Positions 50,040-58,517 of a DNA stretch of 64,000 nucleotides are shown piece by piece; position 1 is the first letter of the stretch, and every line of letters starts with the position of its first letter. The stretch comes from Sideroxydans sp. (lineage in GTDB: Bacteria; Pseudomonadota; Gammaproteobacteria; Burkholderiales; Gallionellaceae). The notes below the pieces were generated by a model that saw only the letters and a program-made list of their open reading frames with translations, had not been told where the DNA came from and did not search any database. Made by a program: the position numbers and the translations under genes. The stretch is from assembly GCA_028710605.1 (NCBI GenBank), contig JAQTTU010000009.1, positions 62,001-126,000 on the forward strand, given 5' to 3'.

Positions 50040-50678
50040 TTACGGCTCAGGAATCACATCGCGCAGCACTTGAAACAACTCGCGATAGCTCTTCGGCGGT
50101 TTCGCCAATTCTTTTTCCTTGAGCGCGTTGCGGATCAGTGTGCGCAGATGTTGCGCGTCGGCTTCGGGATGCTCGGCCAGCAATTCGGTGAGCGCATCCG
50201 GCTGTTCCAGCAAACGGTCGCGCAAGCTTTCCACTTGGTGCAGCCACGCCGTGTGCTGGCGCGACGTGCCGTTCCAGGCATCCAGCTTGGCCTGGATGGG
50301 CGCGGGATCGACCTCGCGCATCAGTCTGCCGATGTATTGCAGTTGGCGGTTGAGCGCGCCGAACTTGGTCATGCGCTTGTATTCCAGAATCGCTTCCAGC
50401 AAATTTTCATCCAGATTCAAATCGCGCAGTTTTTCTTTGGACAGCTCGGTCAGCGTTTTGCCGAGGTCTTGCAGCTCAAGCATTTGCTTTTTGATTTTGG
50501 TCTTGCTGGGCGGAAGTTCTTCGGGGTCAGAAGGGTCGCGCAGCGATTCGTTTGTCCCCTCTCCCTTCGGGAGAGGGTTAGGGTGAGGGAAACGGGCATG
50601 GCGTTTTTTCCCCGTAGGGGCGGTATCGGCTTCATGCCCGTTCAGCTCGTCGTCGTGATGTCTTTGGCGCGTGTTCAT
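50040..50678 (-). CDS. darP: ribosome-associated protein DarP (YjgA)
   Basis: 212 aa. Binds the maturing 50S subunit, assisting domain assembly. Family core KTKIKKQMLELQDLGKTLTE and LREVDPAPIQAKLDAWNGTS. Start uncertain: the ATG at 50678 is used (50696 also possible). Residues ~29-42 (FPHPNPLPKGEGT) are encoded by a CCCTCTCCC repeat in frame, so the N-terminus has a repeat-derived insert before the conserved core. Confidence 0.9.
   Translation of the reverse strand: MNTRQRHHDDELNGHEADTAPTGKKRHARFPHPNPLPKGEGTNESLRDPSDPEELPPSKTKIKKQMLELQDLGKTLTELSKEKLRDLNLDENLLEAILEYKRMTKFGALNRQLQYIGRLMREVDPAPIQAKLDAWNGTSRQHTAWLHQVESLRDRLLEQPDALTELLAEHPEADAQHLRTLIRNALKEKELAKPPKSYRELFQVLRDVIPEP
50555..50591. 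repeat. CCCCTCTCCC...GGGAGAGGG repeat inside darP
   Basis: Hairpin-forming copy of the CCCTCTCCC family, in frame near the 5' end of darP. Confidence 0.8.
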
Positions 50679-50745
50679 GGGTTCGGTAAGGTTCAACAGA
50701 TGTTGCTATGATAGCGCCTCCCGACGAACCAGCCTCCCGAATTTT

Positions 50746-52092
50746 ATGAACGCCAACGTTTCAAAAGCCGCGCACAGCGCCGATTCCCTGCAACAACTCG
50801 CCGCCGATATCGTGCGCTACGCCCGCCAACAGGGCGCTTCCGCCAGTGCGGCGGAAGTCTCGGAAGGCTTCGGCCAGACCGTCAGCGTGCGTCAGGGCGT
50901 GGTCGAAACCATCGAATACAACCGCGACAAAGGCTTGAGCGTCAGCGTTTACATGGGCCAGCGGCGCGGCAACGCCAGCACCTCTGATTTTTCGCAGCAA
51001 GCCGTGCGCGACACCGTGGATGCCGCGCTCAACATCGCGCGCTACACCGCCGAAGATGATTGCGCCGGGCTGCCCGATGCCGACCAGCTCGCCACCGAAT
51101 TCCCCGACCTCGACCTGTATCACCCGTGGAAATTGAATGTGGAGCAGGCCATCGCATTGGCCAGCGAATGCGAAGAAGCCGCGTTCAGCGCCGACAAACG
51201 CATCAACAATTCCGAAGGCTGCACCATCAACGTCAACGAAGGCCGCTTCGTGCAAGCCAACAGTTTGGGCTTTGTCGGCGGCTATCCCAGCTCGCGCCAC
51301 AGCATCAGCTGCTCGGTGATCGCCGGTAAAGGCGACGGCATGCAGCGCGACTACTGGTACAGCGTGGCGCGCAACGCCAGCGAGATTCTGAAAGTGGAAG
51401 AGATCGGACGCATCGCCGCCGAACGCACCGTGCGCCGCCTCAAAGCGCGCAAAATGCCGACCACGCAATGTCCGGTGCTGTTTGAAGCGCCGGTCGCGGG
51501 CGGCCTGTTCGGCCACTTCGTCGGCGCGGTGAGCGGCGGCAGCCTGTATCGCAAATCCTCCTTCCTGCTTGACCAACTCGACCAAAAAGTATTCTCCGAC
51601 ATCGTGCGCCTTGACGACGTGCCCAACATCCCGCGCGGTCTGGGCAGCAGCGCGTTCGACGACGAAGGCGTGCGCACCCGGCAACGCGCCATCGTCGAAG
51701 CGGGCGTGCTGCGCGGCTACTTCCTCGGCAGCTACAGCGCGCGCAAACTCGGCATGCAAACCACCGGCAATGCGGGCGGCACGCACAACCTCATCGTGCA
51801 ACATGGCGACCTGGATTTCGCCGGACTGCTGCGCAAAATGGGGCGCGGCTTGGTTGTCACCGAACTGCTGGGTCACGGTGTCAATCCCGTCACCGGCGAC
51901 TACTCGCGCGGCGCGGCGGGCTTCTGGGTCGAACACGGCGAGATCCAATATCCCGTGGAAGAAATCACCATCGCCGGTAACCTCAAAGACATGTACAAAA
52001 ACATCATCGCCATCGGCAACGACGTACTGGCGCAAGGCGCGCGCCAGTGCGGCTCGGTGCTGGTGGAGCGGATGGCGGTGGCGGGGAGTTGA
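50746..52092 (+). CDS. pmbA: metalloprotease-like PmbA/TldE
   Basis: 448 aa. Non-catalytic partner of TldD in a zinc protease complex that processes peptides such as microcin B17 and antitoxins. Family elements VSVRQGVVETIEYNRDKGLS, ERTVRRLKARKMPTTQCPVL, SKSSFLLDQ-like YRKSSFLLDQL and AAGFWVEHGEIQYPVEEIT. The HExxxH motif of TldD is absent, as expected for PmbA. Start at MNANVSKAA; divergent from darP. TldD is not in the window. Confidence 0.94.
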   Translation: MNANVSKAAHSADSLQQLAADIVRYARQQGASASAAEVSEGFGQTVSVRQGVVETIEYNRDKGLSVSVYMGQRRGNASTSDFSQQAVRDTVDAALNIARYTAEDDCAGLPDADQLATEFPDLDLYHPWKLNVEQAIALASECEEAAFSADKRINNSEGCTINVNEGRFVQANSLGFVGGYPSSRHSISCSVIAGKGDGMQRDYWYSVARNASEILKVEEIGRIAAERTVRRLKARKMPTTQCPVLFEAPVAGGLFGHFVGAVSGGSLYRKSSFLLDQLDQKVFSDIVRLDDVPNIPRGLGSSAFDDEGVRTRQRAIVEAGVLRGYFLGSYSARKLGMQTTGNAGGTHNLIVQHGDLDFAGLLRKMGRGLVVTELLGHGVNPVTGDYSRGAAGFWVEHGEIQYPVEEITIAGNLKDMYKNIIAIGNDVLAQGARQCGSVLVERMAVAGS

Positions 52093-52112
52093 ACATCCGA
52101 CATTGCGAAGAT

Positions 52113-52177
52113 GCCCGTCAATAGGCGATCTGCAATATGTGGTGCATGGAGAATGGCGTATTTATTGGTTCACGGGC
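52113..52177 (+). repeat. 65-nt dispersed element, copy E
   Basis: GCGAAGATGCCCGTCAATAG...GGCGTATTTATTGGTTCACGGGC, 20 nt after pmbA and 95 nt before the AbrB-like antitoxin gene. Near-identical to copies B and C in both arms. Confidence 0.87.
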
Positions 52178-52271
52178 GTGTTGTGTTTAGTGATTTCGGG
52201 TTCATGGGCAACCATGACACCCCGCAAGCCATCAGGTAAGATGCCTCACCTTACCAACGCAGGAGATCGCC

Positions 52272-52541
52272 GTGGAAACCATCACTCTTTCTACCAAGGG
52301 GCAGCTCGTCATCCCCAAGGAAATCCGCAAAGCCCACCATCTGGCCGTCGGCACCAAATTTTCCGTTTCCTTCGTGGGCGATGAAATACGCCTGACTCCG
52401 TTGCCGATGTTTCCGCGCACCACCGTCGCCGATGCCGCAGGCATGTTGGCAAAGCGCGGACAGAAAACCACGAGCGAAGCCAAAACCCGCGCCAGCATCA
52501 GCAAAACTTTGAAGGCGCGCGACCTCGCCACCCGCTCATGA
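52272..52541 (+). CDS. vapB: AbrB/MazE-like antitoxin
   Basis: 89 aa. N-terminal swapped-hairpin DNA-binding domain of AbrB type: ITLSTKGQLVIPKEIRKA (1-45). Basic helical C-terminus for toxin binding. Ribosome site AGGAG. The stop overlaps the vapC start by ATGA. Serves as autorepressor and antitoxin for the PIN toxin that follows (inferred from family and layout). Confidence 0.85.
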   Translation: METITLSTKGQLVIPKEIRKAHHLAVGTKFSVSFVGDEIRLTPLPMFPRTTVADAAGMLAKRGQKTTSEAKTRASISKTLKARDLATRS

Positions 52542-52990
52542 TTTCGCTCGACACCAACATTCTTGCGCGCTTCCTGCTGAACGACGATCCCGTCCAGTTC
52601 AAGCAAGCTCGCGACCTGCTGGCGCGACCCGACGAATATACCGCGCCACCCACCGTATTGCTCGAACTGGTGTGGGTGCTGGAATCCTACGACTGCACCC
52701 GCGCCGAAGTCATCCAGGCTTTGCGCGTGTTGCTGGGGCTGTCCAACTTCAAACCCAAATCGTTCGAGGCAGTTTGCTACGCGGTGAATTGGTATGAAAC
52801 AGGCATGGACTTCGGCGACGCGCTGCACCTCGCACTGAGCGCCGGAGATGATGCCTTTGCCACTTTCGACAAGGCGTTGGGAAAGTGGCGACACAGAATG
52901 GGATTGCGCCGTTGGTTAAAGTGTTGGGACGCTAATACGCATGACTGCAACATTATCCCGGATTGTCTATTAGCCGTTTGTTCACTGTAG
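52538..52990 (+). pseudogene. vapC: VapC-like PIN-domain toxin, frameshifted near the C-terminus
   Basis: 150 aa as read. PIN start ISLDTNILARFLLNDDP with first Asp; Glu in LLELVWVLES; DFGDALHLALS and FATFDKAL with further acidic residues. After FDKALGK the frame reads a Trp/Arg/Cys tail to a stop in a palindromic repeat. In the +1 frame the same DNA encodes VATQNGIAPLVKVLGR then TAA at 52933, the normal end of a PIN domain. So one base is missing at GTTGGGAAAG (about 52877-52886). The active-site acids all precede the break, so partial function is possible. A base-calling error in the GGG run is an alternative. Confidence 0.8.
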
Positions 52991-53037
52991 GAGCGAGCTT
53001 GCTCGCGAAAGCACTTCGCGAGCAAGCTCGCTCCTAC
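52987..53037. repeat. GTAGGAGCGAGCTTGCTCGCG 51-nt palindrome
   Basis: Near-perfect palindrome GTAGGAGCGAGCTTGCTCGC..., identical over 51 nt to the copy inside ribD (55903-55953). Its GTAG end supplies the stop of the frameshifted vapC. The rest of the gap to glyA (53038-53277) holds a small CCCGGGTT...AACCCGG hairpin (53061-53083) and no gene. Confidence 0.9.
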
Positions 53038-53277
53038 AAGTGCTTTCGGCCTAATGAACTACCCGGGTTTATGTTTGAACCCGGAATATCTTTACACCCA
53101 AACCCCTCCCAGCCTCCCCTTATCAAGGGAAGAATGAGGCAGTTCATGTTCGAGGTGCGAGCGTGCCTAATATATTATCTTGGATAATTCACAGCGCGGA
53201 ATCCCCAACCAATTTCCCCGCGCCTCCGTGATAAAATGCGCGCCTTTCCGTTTCCGCATCTATTTTGAAAGGCTGCC

Positions 53278-54525
53278 ATGTTCTCCAGAAAAAACACCAT
53301 CGCCGTTACCGACCCCGAACTCTGGAGCGCTATCCAGAATGAAACCCGCCGTCAGGAAGATCACATCGAGTTGATCGCTTCGGAGAATTACACCAGCCCG
53401 GCGGTGATGGAAGCGCAGGGCAGCCAGCTCACCAACAAGTATGCGGAAGGCTATCCGGGCAAGCGTTATTACGGCGGTTGCGAGTATGTGGACGTGGCGG
53501 AGCAACTGGCGATCGATCGCGCGAAAGCCCTGTTCGGCGCGGAATACGCCAACGTGCAGCCGCACTCCGGTTCGCAGGCCAACCAGGCGGTGTATGTGTC
53601 GGTGCTGAAACCCGGCGACACCATCCTTGGCATGTCGCTGGCGCATGGCGGTCACCTGACCCACGGCGCAACGGTGAACATCAGCGGCAAGCTGTACAAC
53701 GCCATCCAGTACGGGCTGAACGACAAGGAAGAAATCGACTACGACCAGGTGCAAGCGCTGGCAACTCAGCACAAGCCGAAGATGATCGTGGCCGGTGCTT
53801 CAGCGTATTCGCTGGTGATCGACTGGAAGCGTTTCCGCGCGATTGCCGACAGCGTCGGCGCATACCTGTTCGTGGATATGGCGCACTACGCCGGTCTGGT
53901 CGCGGCGGGTTATTACCCCAGCCCGGTCGGCATCGCCGACTTCGTCACCACGACAACGCACAAGACCTTGCGCGGCCCGCGCGGCGGTTTGATTTTGGCC
54001 AAGGCCGAACACGAGAAGGCGCTCAACTCTGCCATCTTCCCGCAACTGCAAGGCGGCCCGCTGATGCACGTGATCGCGGCCAAGGCCGTGGCGTTCAAGG
54101 AAGCATCGAGCAAAGAGTTCAAGGAATACCAAAAGCAAGTGATCGACAACGCGCGCGTGATGGCCAAAGTGTTGACCGAGCGCGGCGTGCGCATCGTCTC
54201 TGGCCGCACCGACAGCCACGTGTTTCTCGTCGATCTGCAAGCCAAGAACCTCACCGGTAAAGATGCCGAGGCTGCACTGGGCAAGGCGCACATCACGGTG
54301 AACAAGAACGCCATCCCCAACGACCCGCAAAAACCATTCGTCACCAGCGGCATCCGCGTCGGCTCCCCCGCCATGACCACGCGCGGCTTCAAGGAACTGG
54401 AGGCCGAGCAACTGGCACACCTGATCGCCGACGTGCTGGATGCGCCGAACGACGAGGCGGTGATCGCACGCGTGGTGGGCGAAGTGAAGAAGCTGACCGC
54501 GAAGTTTCCGGTGTACGGCGCTTAA
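53278..54525 (+). CDS. glyA: serine hydroxymethyltransferase
   Basis: 415 aa. PLP enzyme interconverting serine and glycine with tetrahydrofolate. PLP lysine in [14 protein letters not shown], substrate region [34 protein letters not shown]. Full length. GAAAGG precedes the ATG. No glycine riboswitch seen upstream. Confidence 0.98.
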   Translation: MFSRKNTIAVTDPELWSAIQNETRRQEDHIELIASENYTSPAVMEAQGSQLTNKYAEGYPGKRYYGGCEYVDVAEQLAIDRAKALFGAEYANVQPHSGSQANQAVYVSVLKPGDTILGMSLAHGGHLTHGATVNISGKLYNAIQYGLNDKEEIDYDQVQALATQHKPKMIVAGASAYSLVIDWKRFRAIADSVGAYLFVDMAHYAGLVAAGYYPSPVGIADFVTTTTHKTLRGPRGGLILAKAEHEKALNSAIFPQLQGGPLMHVIAAKAVAFKEASSKEFKEYQKQVIDNARVMAKVLTERGVRIVSGRTDSHVFLVDLQAKNLTGKDAEAALGKAHITVNKNAIPNDPQKPFVTSGIRVGSPAMTTRGFKELEAEQLAHLIADVLDAPNDEAVIARVVGEVKKLTAKFPVYGA

Positions 54526-54530
54526 AACAT

Positions 54531-54620
54531 GAGAAGGGGGAAGAGAGAAGGGAGAAGGGAAACAGCGGTGTATTACCCTTCCCCCTTCTCCCTTTACCCT
54601 TCCCCAATTCCCCCCTTCCC
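54531..54620. repeat. GAGAAGGGGGAAGAG / CTTCTCCCTTTACCC inverted repeat
   Basis: Polypurine/polypyrimidine inverted repeat filling the glyA-nrdR gap; same family as 20422-20508. Confidence 0.8.
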
Positions 54621-54622
54621 AA

Positions 54623-55099
54623 ATGAAATGCCCCTTCTGTAAACACCCCGACACCCAAGTCGTCGATACCCGCGAGAGCGAGGAGGGCGACAGCGTGCGC
54701 CGTCGGCGGCGTTGCCTGTCATGCGAAAAACGGTTCACCACTTACGAAACGGTGGAGATGCGCATGCCGCAAGTGGTCAAGCAGAACGGCATGCGCAGCG
54801 AGTTCGATGCGGAAAAATTGCGCACCAGTTTTTCCCGCGCGCTGCACAAGCGTCCGGTTTCCACCGAACTGGTGGATGCGGCCATCGACCATGTCACGCA
54901 AAAAGTATTTGCCTTCGGCGAACGCGAAATCGGTTCGCGCCAGATCGGCGAGTTGGTGATGAAAGAGCTGCTCAAGCTGGACAAAGTGGCCTACATCCGT
55001 TTCGCCTCCGTGTATAAAAGTTTTCAGGATGTCGGCGATTTCTCCGATGCCATCGACGCGGTGAGCAGGCCGCGTGCGCGCCGCAGCAAGACGGATTAA
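54623..55099 (+). CDS. nrdR: transcriptional repressor NrdR
   Basis: 158 aa. Zinc-ribbon CPFCKHPD...CLSCEKRF at the N-terminus and an ATP-cone domain ([20 protein letters not shown]) following. Represses ribonucleotide reductase genes when dATP binds. Standard order nrdR-ribD; the ATG begins 2 nt beyond the repeat. Confidence 0.96.
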   Translation: MKCPFCKHPDTQVVDTRESEEGDSVRRRRRCLSCEKRFTTYETVEMRMPQVVKQNGMRSEFDAEKLRTSFSRALHKRPVSTELVDAAIDHVTQKVFAFGEREIGSRQIGELVMKELLKLDKVAYIRFASVYKSFQDVGDFSDAIDAVSRPRARRSKTD

Positions 55100-55101
55100 C
55101 C

Positions 55102-56244
55102 ATGCTCGATTCGACCGACAGCCAATGGATGGCGCGCGCGCTGCAACTGGCGGAGCGCGGGCTATACACCACCTCGCCCAACCCTCGCGTCGGCTGCGTG
55201 CTGGTGAAAGACGGCGCGGTGGTCGGCGAAGGCTGGCATGTGCGCGCGGGCGAGCCGCATGCCGAAGTGCACGCTTTGCGCGCGGCAGGCGATGCGGCGC
55301 GCGGTGCGACGGCGTATGTCACGCTGGAACCGTGCAGCCATTACGGGCGCACGCCGCCCTGCGCCGATGCGCTGATCGCGGCGGGTGTGGCGCGGGTAGT
55401 GATCGCCGCGCAAGACACCAATCCTCTGGTTGGCGGGCAAGGCATCGCCAAATTGCGCGCCGCAGGAATCGAAGTGGAATGCGGCTTGATGGAAGCCGCA
55501 GCGCGCGAACTCAATGTAGGATTTTTTTCGCGCATGACGCGCGGCACGCCCTGGGTGCGCAGCAAAATCGCGGCCAGTCTGGATGGTCGTACTGCGCTGG
55601 AAAACGGCACGAGCAAATGGATTACCGGCGAAGCGGCGCGACGCGACGTGCAACATTGGCGCGCGCGCTCCTGCGCGGTGTTGACCGGCATCGGCACGGT
55701 ACTGGCGGATGATCCGCAACTCAATGTGCGCGGGAAAGAAACAGAACGCCAACCATTGCGCGTGGTGCTGGATAGAAAACTGCGTATGTCGCCAGAGGCC
55801 AAAATTTTGCAAGGCGGCAACACGCTGATCTACACCGCATCGAGCGATGCGAAAAAACACGCCGCATTGCAAGCGCGCGGTGCGGAGGTGGTGGCACTTC
55901 CTGTAGGAGCGAGCTTGCTCGCGAAAGCACTTCGCGAGCAAGCTCGCTCCTACAACAGCGAAGCATCGCTCGATCTGGCCGCAGTCATGCGCGACCTGGC
56001 GCAACGCGGCATCAACGAGGTGCTGGTGGAAGCCGGGCGCACGCTGAACGGCGCGCTGTTCAGGGCGGGTTTGGTGGATGAACTGGTGCTGTATCTGGCA
56101 CCGCAACTGTTGGGCGATGCCGCGCGCGGCATGGCGGATTTGGGTGCGCTGACGCAACTGGAGCAGCGCGTGGAACTGGCGTGGCAGGATGTGCGCCAGG
56201 TGGGAAACGATTTACGGATAACAGCGAGGATCAAAAATGTTTAG
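55102..56244 (+). CDS. ribD: riboflavin biosynthesis protein RibD (deaminase/reductase)
   Basis: 380 aa. N-terminal zinc deaminase (PHAEVHALRAAG and TLEPCSHYGRTPPC) and C-terminal NADPH reductase from ~145 (SKIAASLDGRTALENGTSKW). Between residues ~268 and 284 (VGASLLAKALREQARSY) the sequence is a 51-nt palindromic repeat in frame, replacing or extending a surface loop; the reductase continues after it (DLAAVMRDLAQRGINEVLVE). Two nucleotides after nrdR, overlapping ribE by 8 nt. Confidence 0.95.
   Translation: MLDSTDSQWMARALQLAERGLYTTSPNPRVGCVLVKDGAVVGEGWHVRAGEPHAEVHALRAAGDAARGATAYVTLEPCSHYGRTPPCADALIAAGVARVVIAAQDTNPLVGGQGIAKLRAAGIEVECGLMEAAARELNVGFFSRMTRGTPWVRSKIAASLDGRTALENGTSKWITGEAARRDVQHWRARSCAVLTGIGTVLADDPQLNVRGKETERQPLRVVLDRKLRMSPEAKILQGGNTLIYTASSDAKKHAALQARGAEVVALPVGASLLAKALREQARSYNSEASLDLAAVMRDLAQRGINEVLVEAGRTLNGALFRAGLVDELVLYLAPQLLGDAARGMADLGALTQLEQRVELAWQDVRQVGNDLRITARIKNV
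55903..55953. repeat. GTAGGAGCGAGCTTGCTCGCG palindrome inside ribD
   Basis: 51 nt, identical to 52987-53037; 51 is a multiple of three and has no stop in this frame, so it is read as 17 residues. Confidence 0.92.
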
Positions 56245-56833
56245 CGGAATTATTGCCGATGTGGGATTGATTAAAACTGCGCAAGATCGCGATGGCGGTT
56301 TGCGCCTGACCGTGGCCACCAGCAAGCTCGGCATGGACGATGTGCAACTCGGAGACAGCATCGCGGTGAACGGGGTATGCCTCACCGTGATCGAAAAGCA
56401 GGGCAACGATTTTACGGTGGAAGTCTCGCGCGAAACCCTGAACTGCACCGCCGGGCTGGACAAGCAAGGCAATCACGTCAATCTGGAAAAAGCCTTGCGT
56501 TTGTCCGACCGTTTGGGCGGGCATCTGGTCAGCGGTCACGTCGATGGCGTGGGCGAAGTGGCGAGCTTCACCAACCTGGGTGAAAGCTGGCGCTTGGTTG
56601 TGCGCGCCCCGCAAACACTGGCGAAATACATCGCGTTCAAAGGTTCCATCACCATCAACGGCGTGAGCCTCACCGTGAACCGGGTGGCGGGCAGCGAGTT
56701 TGAGGTCAACCTGATCCCGCATACCTTGCAGGAAACCACGCTGAAGGAATTGCAGGCCGGCACGCGCGTCAATCTGGAAATCGACCTGATCGCGCGTTAC
56801 GTCGAGCGCATGCAAACAGCGGATAATGTGTAA
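56237..56833 (+). CDS. ribE: riboflavin synthase, alpha subunit
   Basis: 198 aa. Two lumazine-binding repeats; MFSGIIADVGLIKT and NGVCLTVIEKQGNDFTVEVS, repeated as ITINGVSLTVNRV. Dismutates lumazine to riboflavin. The ATG at 56237 lies in ribD. Followed by an intergenic truncated copy of the 65-nt element and the zeta-like module. Confidence 0.95.
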   Translation: MFSGIIADVGLIKTAQDRDGGLRLTVATSKLGMDDVQLGDSIAVNGVCLTVIEKQGNDFTVEVSRETLNCTAGLDKQGNHVNLEKALRLSDRLGGHLVSGHVDGVGEVASFTNLGESWRLVVRAPQTLAKYIAFKGSITINGVSLTVNRVAGSEFEVNLIPHTLQETTLKELQAGTRVNLEIDLIARYVERMQTADNV

Positions 56834-56839
56834 ACGCAC

Positions 56840-56856
56840 CGCGTGAAGATGCCCGC
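56840..56856 (+). repeat. truncated 65-nt element fragment (left flank of zeta module)
   Basis: CGCGTGAAGATGCCCGC, matching the first 15 nt of copy F's arm exactly (CGTGAAGATGCCCGC) and, with 2 mismatches over 17 nt, the left arm of copy F at 57731-57747. The zeta-like module lies between these two. Confidence 0.6.
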
Positions 56857-56898
56857 TTTTGTCCGACAAGACAGCTGCAATATTTTCAAGGAGAAAAC

Positions 56899-57090
56899 AT
56901 GCAAGTCGAACGTTTTGATCTAAACGATATTCAGCATGAACCTAGCGACAAGCAACTTGAATCATTGATGGATTCGGTGGCGGATGCGGCGCGAATCCGG
57001 GCGGCGCAAGCAAAGGAAAAAATGCTGCTGCGCCTGCGCGCCGAAATCGTGTCGGCCAAATCGCTTACGAGACAAAATGAACGGGCTTGA
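56899..57090 (+). CDS. small protein, candidate antitoxin of the zeta-like toxin
   Basis: 63 aa, acidic front, helical and basic tail (MQVERFDLNDIQHEPSDKQL, AARIRAAQAKEKMLLRLRAE). Strong AAGGAG ribosome site. It overlaps the next gene by 14 nt. No recognised family; its position, small size and coupling to a zeta-type kinase suggest an antitoxin. Known epsilon antitoxins differ in sequence, so it would be a new type or merely a helper. Confidence 0.65.
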   Translation: MQVERFDLNDIQHEPSDKQLESLMDSVADAARIRAAQAKEKMLLRLRAEIVSAKSLTRQNERA

Positions 57091-57694
57091 AAAGCCGCGT
57101 CTTATTGTGGTCGCCGGCCCGAACGGTGCTGGCAAAACTTCTATCACCGAGCAACTGCTCCGCCATGAATGGATGGAAGGGTGCGCTTATGTCAATCCCG
57201 ATTTTGTCGCGCGCGACGAATTTGGGGATTGGAATGCGCCCGATGCGGTTATCAAAGCAGCCGTGCGATCCGCAGAAATCCGTGAGGCATGTTTGAAAGA
57301 GTCGCGCAGCCTGGCTTTTGAAACCGTGCTCTCCATGCCGGACAAGTTGGAATTTATTCGCAGGGCCAAAGAAGCCGGTTTTTTTGTCCGCCTGTTTTTT
57401 GTGGGTACGGATGACCCTTCCATCAATGCCAAGCGCGTTGCACTGCGGGTGATGGAAGGTGGACATGACGTGCCTATAGCCAAGATCATCGCCCGATATA
57501 CGCGCTCCATCGCCAATTGCACCGTCGCGGCGCGCATTGCCGACCGCTCATATATTTACGATAACTCGGTCGATGATGTGTCTGCCCGTCTCTTGTTCCG
57601 TGCGAGCGAGGGGCGATTGGTCAAGTGCTACGGCAATACAAATAGCTGGGCGCAAAATATTTTGGAGAATCTGAGTGGCAGTTCTCATTCTTGA
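57077..57694 (+). CDS. zeta-toxin family P-loop kinase
   Basis: 205 aa. Walker A GPNGAGKTS at residues ~14-22, DFVARDEFGDWN following, ESRSLAFETVLSMPDKLEFI and a Walker-B-like FFVRLFFVGTDDP. Zeta toxins phosphorylate UDP-GlcNAc (or related) and stop wall synthesis. Many chromosomal homologues are annotated as predicted ABC-type ATPases without tested function. Start ATG at 57077; the track's longer ORF is a frame extension. Codon use resembles the neighbours. Confidence 0.8.
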   Translation: MNGLEKPRLIVVAGPNGAGKTSITEQLLRHEWMEGCAYVNPDFVARDEFGDWNAPDAVIKAAVRSAEIREACLKESRSLAFETVLSMPDKLEFIRRAKEAGFFVRLFFVGTDDPSINAKRVALRVMEGGHDVPIAKIIARYTRSIANCTVAARIADRSYIYDNSVDDVSARLLFRASEGRLVKCYGNTNSWAQNILENLSGSSHS

Positions 57695-57732
57695 ATTTGG
57701 GGTGTATTACATTTCAATTTGATACCCCATCG

Positions 57733-57806
57733 CGTGAAGACTCCCGCCAATAGGCGACCTACATGATGTCCATGCGGCAAATCGCCTATTGGCGGGCATC
57801 TTCACG
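57733..57806 (+). repeat. 65-nt element copy F, perfect-palindrome form (74 nt)
   Basis: CGTGAAGACTCCCGCCAATA...TATTGGCGGGCATCTTCACG. Stem of about 24 bp with one 2-nt mismatch around a 26-nt centre. It differs from the others in carrying a full complementary right arm. Lies in the 147-nt gap between the zeta-like gene and the convergent outer-membrane gene; could also act as a two-way terminator. Confidence 0.9.
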
Positions 57807-57841
57807 TTGTGTCGTGATTGAAAAACTCCCGGAATGAATCC

Positions 57842-58381
57842 TTAAAACGCCATCCCCGCCTGAATCTGAATGCTAAAGTTGCCGCTGGATTCTTCCGAGC
57901 TGATGGCGGTTTGGGTGGTCAGGTTGGCGTTGGGGGCGATGAACATGCCCAGATTGTAGTAAATGTTTTTGCCTAACAACCCGGTGAAGCCGCCGCCGAA
58001 ATACAGATCGGCCCGGGATTGGGTGTCCGACGCGGCGGCCACCAACAGCGGCGTTTCGGTGCGCGTCCATTTCAGCAGCGAAGCGCCCGCGTAAAACGAA
58101 CTATCCGCTGCGGGGTGAAACAGGTAAACCAGTTGCGGGCCGGCCAGCGTGTTGGTGGTTGAAGAGTGCGCGTTGCCGCTAAAGGGGTCGTGGAATACGT
58201 CGGTCCAGCGTATGTATTGGAAGCCGAACTGGTAATGGCTTTGCGGCGCGCGGTAGTTGATCTGGAAGTCCGCACCGTCCTGTGCCAGCGCAAACACGCC
58301 GACCCCGACTTGCAATCCTTCGGCTTGCGCCAATGAGTTATGCAATAGCAGCATTGTCGCAATCAACCAAAACTTTCGCAT
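57842..58381 (-). CDS. outer-membrane beta-barrel protein of unknown function
   Basis: 179 aa with signal peptide ending LAQAEG. Alternating hydrophobic strands (FALAQDGADFQINYRAPQSH, YYNLGMFIAPNANLTTQTAI) and a terminal aromatic (AGMAF) typical of small outer-membrane barrels; the size and pattern recall OmpW/PagL-type barrels but no signature is decisive. Ribosome site GAGGGAG. Sits with the zeta module between ribE and ribBA. Confidence 0.75.
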   Translation of the reverse strand: MRKFWLIATMLLLHNSLAQAEGLQVGVGVFALAQDGADFQINYRAPQSHYQFGFQYIRWTDVFHDPFSGNAHSSTTNTLAGPQLVYLFHPAADSSFYAGASLLKWTRTETPLLVAAASDTQSRADLYFGGGFTGLLGKNIYYNLGMFIAPNANLTTQTAISSEESSGNFSIQIQAGMAF

Positions 58382-58517
58382 TTAAAACTCCCTCGCGTTG
58401 TTCTATGTGCCAAGCATAGTCCCTCGCTGCTGGCATTTCAAAAGGAACGCGCGGTGTCGGGATGGTAGAATTGCCAACCTCACGGCGGATGCGCCGCAAT
58501 ATTTGAAAGTGTTACAA

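Noticed and set aside
56237-58517. FMN riboswitch upstream of the riboflavin genes
   Set aside because: No AGGG...CCGGCGGT-type consensus was found before ribE, ribBA or ribH.
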